Below are positions 1 through 4,821 of a stretch of 7,521 nt of DNA, piece after piece. The stretch is from Xanthomonas translucens pv. translucens DSM 18974 (GTDB lineage: Bacteria; Pseudomonadota; Gammaproteobacteria; Xanthomonadales; Xanthomonadaceae): positions 1 to 7,521 of the forward strand of contig NZ_CAPJ01000514.1 of assembly GCF_000331775.1 (NCBI RefSeq), given 5' to 3'. Position 1 is the stretch's first letter, and every line of letters begins with the position of its first letter. Below the pieces are notes generated by a model that saw only the letters and a list, made by a program, of their open reading frames with translations, ran no database searches and had not been told where the DNA came from. A program made the translations under genes and the position numbers.

Positions 1-44
1 CACAGCGCGATCAGGGAAAACCAGGCGACTAGCGTCTTCTTCAT
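1..44 (-). CDS. 5' end of an unidentified gene with a signal-peptide-like start (cut by left edge)
   Basis: Only the first 14 codons are in the window, reading MKKTLVAWFSLIAL. Two lysines after the initiator Met followed by a hydrophobic run is the n- and h-region pattern of a Sec signal peptide, so the product is probably exported; nothing more can be said about function. It lies on the same strand as the upstream Ytr-like operon, 53 bp beyond the stop of the DUF2884-like gene, with a perfect hairpin between them. No good Shine-Dalgarno sequence is visible before the ATG, which makes the start somewhat uncertain. It could be the last gene of the operon or an independent gene. Confidence 0.5.
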   Translation of the reverse strand, partial: MKKTLVAWFSLIAL

Positions 45-64
45 CGATCGATTCAAAGCAGGAG

Positions 65-90
65 GGTCCCGGCCATTTTAGGCCGGGACC
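65..90 (-). terminator. Perfect GC-rich hairpin after the DUF2884-like gene (terminator or attenuator)
   Basis: The arms at 65-74 and 81-90 (GGTCCCGGCC / GGCCGGGACC) are exactly complementary over 10 bp with a 6-base A/T loop (75-80). It begins 8 bp after the stop codon at 98-100. Neither side has a run of U, so it is not a textbook intrinsic terminator. It could act as a weak terminator, a 3'-end stabiliser, or an attenuator for the gene starting at 44. The structure is certain; the role is inferred. Confidence 0.55.
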
Positions 91-97
91 GGCGCAA

Positions 98-658
98 TTA
101 CTTGACCGATTTGTCGCAGTCGCTGATGTCGCTGGCATCGAGGCTGGCATAGGGGCGGAATGCCGGCAGCTGCTGCGCCAGCGTGTCCTGCGCCTGGCGC
201 AGCGTCGCCACCTGCGCGCAGATCTTCAGCGCTTCCTGCTTGAGCTTCTCGGCCTGCGCCTCGATGTGCTCGCCGACATGCTCGGTGTTGCCGCTGATGA
301 CCCCGGCCAGCGCGTCGCCTGCCGCTTTCACGCCCAGCGCGGCGCCTTGCTTGCCGACCTCCAGGCCCTGCATGCCGACCGCGCCGAGCTGCGCGCGGTA
401 GGCCACCAGCAAGGCGTGCTGCTCGGCGCTGAGCGCGACCTGCTTGCCGTCGATTAGCAGGTCGCTGCTACGGGTGATGGTCGCCGGCGGCTGGCCGGAG
501 ACCTTCAGGGTGATGTCGCCGTTGTCGAAGCTCAGGCTGCGCGCGCTGGGCGTGTTGCTGGTCGTCCGGTCGGACTGCGGCGTCGAGGGCTGGCAGGCGT
601 CCAGGGCCAACAGCGCGATCAGGGCAATGCCGGCCAACGGCAGTGAAGGATGCTGCAT
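98..658 (-). CDS. DUF2884 (YggN-like) family putative lipoprotein
   Basis: 186-aa protein with an N-terminal hydrophobic segment (about residues 7-20) ending in LALDAC; Cys22 fits a lipobox, although Asp at -2 is unusual and the n-region has no Lys or Arg, so lipidation is probable rather than sure. The segment at about 48-92 (ITLKVSG...LLIDGKQVALSAEQHALL) resembles the conserved core of the DUF2884/YggN family, whose function is unknown. A charged, helix-prone region follows (about 125-162). Cys147 and Cys181 could form a disulfide in the periplasm. A GAGGA ribosome site 7 nt before the ATG supports the start. It lies 40 bp downstream of the GSGD-repeat gene on the same strand, so it is probably the last clear gene of the Ytr-like operon. 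Family assignment is from sequence resemblance only. Confidence 0.8.
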   Translation of the reverse strand: MQHPSLPLAGIALIALLALDACQPSTPQSDRTTSNTPSARSLSFDNGDITLKVSGQPPATITRSSDLLIDGKQVALSAEQHALLVAYRAQLGAVGMQGLEVGKQGAALGVKAAGDALAGVISGNTEHVGEHIEAQAEKLKQEALKICAQVATLRQAQDTLAQQLPAFRPYASLDASDISDCDKSVK

Positions 659-698
659 GGGTGTGTCCTCGATCGAAGCGAGAAGGGAAGGCCGCAGC

Positions 699-1526
699 TC
701 AGCGCGGCTTGGGCACGTTGACGCTGCCGCGCACGCCGCTGTGGTGGATGTCGCCGCTACCGACCCGCTCCACGCTGAGGTCGCCGCCGACGCCGCTGAC
801 TTCCAGGTCGCCGGAGCCGATCGATTGCAGCGCCACGTTGCCGCTCACGTCGCTCAGCTGCGCATCGCCGGAGCCGATGCTGCCGATCTGCAGCGCGCCG
901 CGCACGCCGTGCACGGTCAGGTCGCCGGAGCCGACCGTGCCGATCTTGACGTCGCCGCCGACCTGGCTGGCCTTGACGTCGCCCGAGCCCAGCGTCGGCA
1001 GGCTGAGGCTGCCGATGTCGCGCAGGTTGATGTCGCCCGATCCCACCGTGACGCTGACCGCGCCGCGCACGCCGTGCGCATGCAGGTCGCCGGAGCCGAC
1101 CGTGGCGTCGAGCGCGGCCACGCCGCCGATGTCGGCATCGCCGGAGCCCAGCCGCAACTGCACCGCCAGGGAACTCGGCACGCTGCCGGCCAGGTCCAGG
1201 TAGGCGTAGCGGGTGCCCGAGCTGATGCCGTGGATCTTGCCGTCATGCTGCAGGGTCACGATCAGCGTGTCGCCTTCGCGGCGCTGGCGCACGGTCAACT
1301 CCTTGAGCATGTCCGCATCGGAGGCGCAGGCGCGGCCGTGCAGTTCGAATGCGGCACTGCTAGCGCCGGTGAGCTTGAGGTTGTTCTGCTGCGCGTCGAA
1401 GATCACATTCTTGGCGCCTGCCAGGTCCAGTTTCAGGTTGCGCGGCTCGGAATGCCGGCATTCATCGGCCAGGGCGAGGGCAGGGACCAGCAGCAGTGCG
1501 GATAGCAGCGAGGTCTTGCGCATCAT
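699..1526 (-). CDS. Secreted GSGD-repeat protein, DUF4097/GIN-like putative adhesin fold
   Basis: 275-aa protein. Residues 1-20 (MMRKTSLLSALLLVPALALA) form a clear signal peptide with likely cleavage after ALA, before DECRH. A non-repetitive section (about 21-120) with Cys23 and Cys67 is followed, to the C-terminus, by eight repeats headed by (V/L/I)GSGD at GSGD residues 127, 144, 162, 180, 199, 218, 237 and 256. The 17-19 residue period with alternating hydrophobics and Gly/Asp turns is what DUF4097/GIN-type beta-solenoids look like, so an elongated beta-helix in the periplasm or outside the cell is predicted. The frame is open upstream to 1691, but that extension overlaps the permease gene. 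The ATG at 1526 has GGAG 6 nt upstream and puts the signal peptide at the N-terminus; 1523 or 1538 are alternatives. The gene lies 58 bp after the permease, suggesting a role with the transporter. DUF4097 proteins such as LiaX act in envelope-stress sensing in Firmicutes; a similar role here is inference. Confidence 0.85.
   Translation of the reverse strand: MMRKTSLLSALLLVPALALADECRHSEPRNLKLDLAGAKNVIFDAQQNNLKLTGASSAAFELHGRACASDADMLKELTVRQRREGDTLIVTLQHDGKIHGISSGTRYAYLDLAGSVPSSLAVQLRLGSGDADIGGVAALDATVGSGDLHAHGVRGAVSVTVGSGDINLRDIGSLSLPTLGSGDVKASQVGGDVKIGTVGSGDLTVHGVRGALQIGSIGSGDAQLSDVSGNVALQSIGSGDLEVSGVGGDLSVERVGSGDIHHSGVRGSVNVPKPR
702..1151 (-). repeat. Eight in-gene tandem repeats encoding (V/L/I)GSGD units of 17-19 residues
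   Basis: This covers the repeated half of the GSGD protein. Unit lengths from N- to C-terminus are 17, 18, 18, 19, 19, 19 and 19 residues, then a last unit of about 20 ending the protein. On the plus strand the repeats show as recurring tcgccggagcc / tcgcccgagcc words about 51-57 bp apart. The nucleotide repeats are imperfect, so they are old or under selection, not a recent expansion. Confidence 0.85.
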
Positions 1527-1584
1527 CGTGAACTCCATATGCAAAGAGGGAATCGGGAACGGGACGACGGGATGGCGGTGCGGA

Positions 1585-2562
1585 TCAGGCTTCGTCGCGC
1601 CAGCGGCGCAGGTAGATCGCCGCGACGATGAAGGCCACGCCGATCGCCGCGCCGATCCAGATGTCGGCGCTCTGGAAGATGCGCCAGGCATCGCTGAGCT
1701 GGATCGCGTTGGCCAGGTCCTGTGCGCCGTCGATCTGCACCGGCGGCGCGCTTTCGCTGAGCACCGGCAGCCAGGTGCCGGGCAGCACGCTCAGCAGGCC
1801 GCGGTAGACCACCGTGTACCAGATCGCGTTGTGGTTCACGTGCAGCATCGGCAGGATGCCCATCATGCTCGCCATCACGCAGCCCAGGATCGGGATCAGT
1901 ACCGCCCACAGGAACGGTTTGGTGCGCGCCCAGGCCGAGCAGAACATCAGCCAGCCGATGGTCGGCAGCGACCACATCACGTAGATCGGCAGGTTCGACA
2001 GCACCCCGCCGATGATGCGCAGCGGATGCGAGTGGGTGAACACCGCGCTGCTCTGGCTGATGCCGTTGACCGACAGGGTCAGCGCGGTGACCAGCCACAG
2101 GCAGATGCCGATCAGCAGGCCGATGCCGATCGCCACGATCGGCGCCAGCAGCAGCGCCCAGGCGGCCTTGGACAGCACTGTGTTCAGATCCGACAGCGGC
2201 AGCGATTTCCAGAACAGCACGCTGCGGTCGCGGCGGTCGTCGTACAGCGAACCCAGCGCGTAGAAGAACACCACGAAGCCGAGCACGACGCCGGCCAGGA
2301 CCACGCCGGCCAGCATGGTGCCGTCGCCGACCGCGCCGATGATCTCGTGCAGCTTCTCCGGGCCGCCGTCGACATGGAAGCCGTTGTCGTCGCCGCGACC
2401 GGCCACGGTGCCGATCAGCGCGAGCAGCGCGTACAGCACGGTGATCACGCTGCCGGCGATGACCGGCGCCCACAGGAAGCCGCCGCGGTGTTCCCAGAAC
2501 TCGCGCTTGAGCAGCCACTTGAAGCTGGTCAGCGCGGAAATCTGCTTGGCAGGTGCGTTCAT
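1585..2562 (-). CDS. ABC transporter permease (YtrC/ABC-2-like)
   Basis: 325-aa integral membrane protein with about six hydrophobic segments, near residues 30-51, 82-104, 134-162, 187-209, 217-240 and 300-318. The cytoplasmic-loop sequence YDDRRDRSVLFWKSLPLSD (108-125), just after the second helix, is the conserved 'ERKDRSILFWKSLP'-type stretch seen in ABC-2-like permeases paired with YtrB-type ATPases. A soluble loop of about 30 residues (54-81) follows helix 1. The start ATG forms an ATGA overlap with the stop of the ATPase gene, so the two are translationally coupled and surely partner in the inner membrane. With one permease gene, a homodimer with two ATPases is likely. The substrate cannot be told from sequence; cell-envelope lipids or antimicrobial compounds are plausible by analogy with Bacillus ytr systems. 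Confidence 0.9.
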   Translation of the reverse strand: MNAPAKQISALTSFKWLLKREFWEHRGGFLWAPVIAGSVITVLYALLALIGTVAGRGDDNGFHVDGGPEKLHEIIGAVGDGTMLAGVVLAGVVLGFVVFFYALGSLYDDRRDRSVLFWKSLPLSDLNTVLSKAAWALLLAPIVAIGIGLLIGICLWLVTALTLSVNGISQSSAVFTHSHPLRIIGGVLSNLPIYVMWSLPTIGWLMFCSAWARTKPFLWAVLIPILGCVMASMMGILPMLHVNHNAIWYTVVYRGLLSVLPGTWLPVLSESAPPVQIDGAQDLANAIQLSDAWRIFQSADIWIGAAIGVAFIVAAIYLRRWRDEA

Positions 2563-3440
2563 GCGTAGGTCCCCTTCATGATAGCGACGAACAGGTCGGC
2601 CAGGCCGGGCGTGCGGGTTTCGCCGAGCGCGGCCAATTGCGCCTGCGGCACGCCGTCGTACAGGAACACGGTCTTGCCGAACGGCAGGCCGCGCTCGTCG
2701 ATCGGCTGCAGCGCGCGCGCCGCGTCGATGCGTTCGGCCGGCACCAGCAGTTCGGTGTAGCGCGTGGCCATGTGCTCCATGTCGGCGCTGAGCACGATGC
2801 GGCCGTCGCGGATGAACAGCACGTCGGTGAGGATGTGCTCGATCTCCTCGACCTGGTGGGTGGTGATGATGATGGTCTTCTGTTCGTCGAAGTAGTCTTC
2901 CAGCAGGCGCTGGTAGAACTCCTTGCGGTACAGGATGTCCAGGCCCAGTGTGGGTTCGTCGAGCACCAGCAGGCGCGCGTCGATCGCCATCACCAGCGCC
3001 AGGTGCAGCTGCACGATCATGCCCTTGGACATTTCGCGCACGCGCAGCTTGGGCGTGAGCTTGGTGTTGGCCAGGAAACGCTCGCACTTGGCGCGGTCGA
3101 AGCGCGGATGCACGCCGGCCACGAAGTCGATCGCCTCGCGCACCCGCATCCAGCGCGGCAGCACCGCCACGTCGGCGATGAAGCACACGTCGTTCATCAG
3201 TGCGTTGCGCTGCTTGCGCGGGTCCATGCCCAGCACGCGCAGTTCGCCTTCGACCGCGGTCAGGCCGAGCACCGCTTTCAAGGCGGTGGTCTTGCCGGCG
3301 CCGTTGGGGCCGATCAGGCCGACGATGCGGCCCGGCGCGATCGCGAAGGAGGTATCGGCCAGCGCCGGCTTGTGGTTGTAGGTCTTGCGCAGCGCGCGCG
3401 CGGAGACGACGGATTCGGATGCGGCGACAGCGGCAGTCAT
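2559..3440 (-). CDS. ABC transporter ATP-binding protein (YtrB-type)
   Basis: 293-aa nucleotide-binding subunit. Walker A is GPNGAGKTT (44-52), Walker B LLVLDEPT (157-164) with catalytic Glu162, D-loop LGLD (165-168) and switch His195 in ITTHQ. The signature is MSKGM (137-141) in place of LSGGQ, a variant usual in YtrB/YhcG-type ATPases. The Q-loop region (about 87-95, FIADVAVLP) lacks the usual Gln, also fitting that group. The C-terminal 60 or so residues form a short accessory domain. The start ATG overlaps the GntR stop as ATGA, and its own stop overlaps the permease start the same way, so all three are coupled. It powers the adjacent permease on the cytoplasmic side; direction is probably export or membrane-component removal, but this is inferred from family. 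Open frame upstream to 3929 is an overlap with gntR in another frame and is not part of the gene. Confidence 0.93.
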   Translation of the reverse strand: MTAAVAASESVVSARALRKTYNHKPALADTSFAIAPGRIVGLIGPNGAGKTTALKAVLGLTAVEGELRVLGMDPRKQRNALMNDVCFIADVAVLPRWMRVREAIDFVAGVHPRFDRAKCERFLANTKLTPKLRVREMSKGMIVQLHLALVMAIDARLLVLDEPTLGLDILYRKEFYQRLLEDYFDEQKTIIITTHQVEEIEHILTDVLFIRDGRIVLSADMEHMATRYTELLVPAERIDAARALQPIDERGLPFGKTVFLYDGVPQAQLAALGETRTPGLADLFVAIMKGTYA

Positions 3441-3799
3441 GGTGTTTTCCCCGGTGGCAACAAGTCTTCCAATGTCAGGCCCAGGCGCTGGATCCGTTCC
3501 AGCACCAGAGGCCACTCTTCGTTGAGAAAGCGGTCGCGTTCGCTGCCGCGCAGCTTCCTGGCCGCTTCCTCGGTCATGAACATGCCCAGCCCGCGGCGCT
3601 TCTCGACCAGGGCCTCGTCGGCCAGTTCCTGGTAGGCGCGCGACACGGTGATCGGGTTGAGCTGGTATTCGGCGGCGACCTGGCGCACCGAGGGCAGCGC
3701 GTCGCCGGGCTTGATGATGCCGTCCAGCATCATCGCGATCACGCGATCCTTCAGCTGGCGGTAGATCGGAGCGCCATCGCTCCAGTGGATATCGCTCAT
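3437..3799 (-). CDS. ytrA: GntR-family transcriptional repressor, YtrA subfamily
   Basis: 120-aa regulator. The N-terminal winged helix-turn-helix (about residues 10-76) has the GntR hallmarks PIYRQLKDRV, LPSVRQVAAEY and NPITVSRAYQELADEALV, followed by the wing KRRGLGMFM. Only about 40 residues follow, too few for the usual large effector domain and typical of YtrA, which dimerises through short C-terminal helices. GGAG 6 nt before the ATG supports the start, 2 nt after the stop of the 78-aa gene. YtrA regulators usually repress the ABC operon that encodes them; the GGTG-N16-CACC palindrome over this operon's promoter at 4062-4085 fits autorepression. The inducing signal is unknown; in other bacteria these respond to cell-wall-active compounds. 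Confidence 0.92.
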   Translation of the reverse strand: MSDIHWSDGAPIYRQLKDRVIAMMLDGIIKPGDALPSVRQVAAEYQLNPITVSRAYQELADEALVEKRRGLGMFMTEEAARKLRGSERDRFLNEEWPLVLERIQRLGLTLEDLLPPGKTP

Positions 3800-3801
3800 G
3801 G

Positions 3802-4038
3802 TCAGCTCCGTGGGCGCAGCGTGTGCGCGAAGGAGAAATAGGGCATCGACAGCGATGCACGCATCCGCCGCACCGGCGCAGGCGAGGCGGGAGGGGCGTG
3901 GCTGTCTTCCTGCGGCTCGCTGGCGCCATAATCGGGCGACCGTCCCTGGCTACCTTGGGCGCCGACCCAACTCACCGAGAACAGGGCGCCGACGATGACC
4001 ATGGCCGGAAGGCTGCGCTGCATGCGTTGGAGGTTCAT
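3802..4038 (-). CDS. Small secreted protein of unknown function, first gene of the Ytr-like operon
   Basis: 78-aa protein that I do not recognise. Residues 1-28 look like a signal peptide: Arg at 5 and 8, hydrophobic run PAMVIVGALFSVSWV, likely cleavage after VGA or GAQ. The mature part is about 50 residues: a Gly/Ser/Pro-rich stretch with several acidic residues (29-55) and then a basic, aromatic C-terminus (RRMRASLSMPYFSFAHTLRPRS from 57, pI clearly high). Support for a real gene: it is the first open frame after a strong promoter, has AGGG 6 nt before the ATG, and ends 2 nt before gntR, an operon-like spacing. It might be a periplasmic partner of the transporter, or mainly provide translation into gntR. 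No function is assigned. Confidence 0.7.
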   Translation of the reverse strand: MNLQRMQRSLPAMVIVGALFSVSWVGAQGSQGRSPDYGASEPQEDSHAPPASPAPVRRMRASLSMPYFSFAHTLRPRS

Positions 4039-4061
4039 CGTTTGCCCTGCTCTGGGTGAGT

Positions 4062-4085
4062 GGTGTTGTATTTAACTATAACACC
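4062..4085. promoter_or_regulatory. Predicted YtrA operator, GGTG-N16-CACC palindrome
   Basis: The 24-bp site has GGTGTT at the left and AACACC at the right, with 10 of 12 positions symmetric and an A/T-rich centre that stands out in this GC-rich window. It fits GGTG-N16-CACC exactly, which I recall as the reported binding motif of YtrA in Xanthomonas citri (from memory, to be verified). It covers the -10 box and probable start point of the operon promoter, so bound YtrA would block RNA polymerase. It also lies in the shared upstream region of the divergent peroxidase gene. Confidence 0.75.
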
Positions 4086-4102
4086 GTCACACGTCATGTC
4101 AA
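4075..4102 (-). promoter_or_regulatory. Sigma70 promoter of the Ytr-like operon
   Basis: Read on the minus strand: -35 TTGACA (4097-4102, perfect consensus), a 16-bp spacer, and -10 TATAGT (4075-4080, five of six consensus). Transcription would begin near 4068, giving a leader of about 30 nt before the ATG at 4038. The -10 lies inside the operator palindrome, so the promoter is intrinsically strong but repressible. Confidence 0.72.
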
Positions 4103-4141
4103 CACAGCGACCACCCCAACGCATGGCCTAGTGCCTGCGTG

Positions 4142-4156
4142 TTTCTCTTTCTTCTT
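4142..4156 (+). promoter_or_regulatory. Pyrimidine tract in the peroxidase leader, no Shine-Dalgarno
   Basis: A 15-nt run of only T and C sits 11 nt before the peroxidase ATG (4168), where a purine-rich ribosome site would be expected; none is seen. Such U/C-rich leaders can favour S1-dependent initiation. No convincing plus-strand promoter is visible in 4086-4141; TATAAC at 4077-4082 is a possible -10 but has no good -35 partner. Role is inferred. Confidence 0.25.
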
Positions 4157-4167
4157 ACGGTGCCCCG

Positions 4168-4734
4168 ATGAAACTATCCAAGCGTTTGTTTTTCCTCGTG
4201 ATCCTGGCCGCTGCCGGCACTGTGGGCAGTGCCTGGGCGGGGTCGCTGCTGGACCAGGACTACCGTCCGCTGGCCGGCAAGGACAAGGTGAATCTGAACA
4301 ACACCTATGGCGGCAAGGTGCTGCTGGTGGTCAATACCGCCAGCAAGTGCGGCTTCACCCCGCAGTACGACGGCCTGGAGCAGTTGCAGCAGCGCTACAC
4401 CGCGCAGGGCTTCAGCGTGCTCGGTTTCCCGTCCAACGACTTCAAGGGCCAGGAGCCCGGCTCGGAGCAGCAGATCCAGGAATTCTGCAAGTTGACCTAC
4501 GGGGTCAAGTTCCCGATGTTCGAGAAGGTGCATGTGCTCGGCGCCGAGGCGACGCCGCTGTACCAGCAACTGACCAAGGCCACCGGCGTGGCGCCGGGCT
4601 GGAACTTCCACAAGTATCTGATCGCGCGCGACGGACGCGTGGTCGCGCAGTTCCCCAGCAAGATCGCGCCGGACGATCCGGCCCTGCGTGCGGCCATCGA
4701 ACGCGAACTGAAAGCGCCGTCGGGATCACATTGA
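4168..4734 (+). CDS. Glutathione peroxidase family protein (Cys-type), predicted periplasmic
   Basis: 188-aa thiol peroxidase that reduces hydrogen peroxide or lipid hydroperoxides. Residues 1-24 (MKLSKRLFFL...GSAWA) form a signal peptide with likely cleavage before GS, so the enzyme should be periplasmic or membrane-attached. The thioredoxin-fold domain carries NTASKCGFTPQY with catalytic Cys61, then FPSNDFKGQEPG (88-98) with Gln95, and GWNFHKYLI (144-152) with Trp145 and Asn146, completing the Cys-Gln-Trp-Asn tetrad. Cys107 in EFC lies where bacterial and plant enzymes carry a resolving Cys, suggesting thioredoxin-like rather than glutathione recycling (inferred). BtuE is the E. coli relative, but that protein is cytoplasmic. 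The gene diverges from the Ytr-like operon with 129 bp between starts and ends 87 bp before the FKBP gene. The start is set by the signal peptide, as no ribosome site is evident. Confidence 0.93.
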   Translation: MKLSKRLFFLVILAAAGTVGSAWAGSLLDQDYRPLAGKDKVNLNNTYGGKVLLVVNTASKCGFTPQYDGLEQLQQRYTAQGFSVLGFPSNDFKGQEPGSEQQIQEFCKLTYGVKFPMFEKVHVLGAEATPLYQQLTKATGVAPGWNFHKYLIARDGRVVAQFPSKIAPDDPALRAAIERELKAPSGSH

Positions 4735-4741
4735 ATCCAGG

Positions 4742-4769
4742 TCGATATTGTTGCCGCGCATGCGACAAT
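4742..4769 (+). promoter_or_regulatory. Weak candidate promoter upstream of the FKBP gene
   Basis: TCGATA (4742-4747) and GACAAT (4764-4769) are 16 bp apart and each match four of six sigma70 consensus bases. Between them lies an inverted repeat, TTGTTGC / GCGACAA (4748-4754 and 4762-4768), pairing 7 bp with one G-U wobble. The element could instead be a weak hairpin ending the peroxidase transcript. A second short stem, GCGCC/GGCGC, lies at 4779-4793. Call is tentative. Confidence 0.27.
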
Positions 4770-4821
4770 GCGGCCTCTGCGCCATCGCGGCGCCTCTAGT
4801 TCACTTCCAGGAACGTAGCGA

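Noticed and set aside
702..1151. Regularly spaced repeats that could suggest a CRISPR array or regulatory iterons
   Set aside because: The 51-57 bp spacing is a multiple of three, the repeats are imperfect and they are in frame with the GSGD protein units, so they are coding.
444..1505. Long plus-strand open frame of 353 codons opposite the GSGD-repeat gene
   Set aside because: It is antisense to the repeat gene and its Ala/Asp/Val/Gln-rich composition mirrors the GSGD codons. The minus-strand frame has a signal peptide, a ribosome site and a recognisable fold pattern.
1527..1691. N-terminal extension of the GSGD-repeat protein
   Set aside because: It would overlap the permease gene and bury the signal peptide inside the protein; the ATG at 1526 has a good ribosome site.
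1213..2568. Plus-strand 451-codon open frame opposite the permease
   Set aside because: His/Gln/Arg/Asp-rich composition typical of antisense frames in GC-rich DNA; the minus strand encodes a clear membrane permease.
2563..3186. N-terminal extension of the permease frame
   Set aside because: It is an Arg/Ala/Pro/His-rich shadow of the ATPase gene; the ATGA overlap at 2559-2562 marks the real start.
4123..4131. ATG-GCC-TAG mini-frame in the peroxidase leader as a regulatory upstream ORF
   Set aside because: A two-codon frame with no ribosome site is expected by chance; nothing supports translation.
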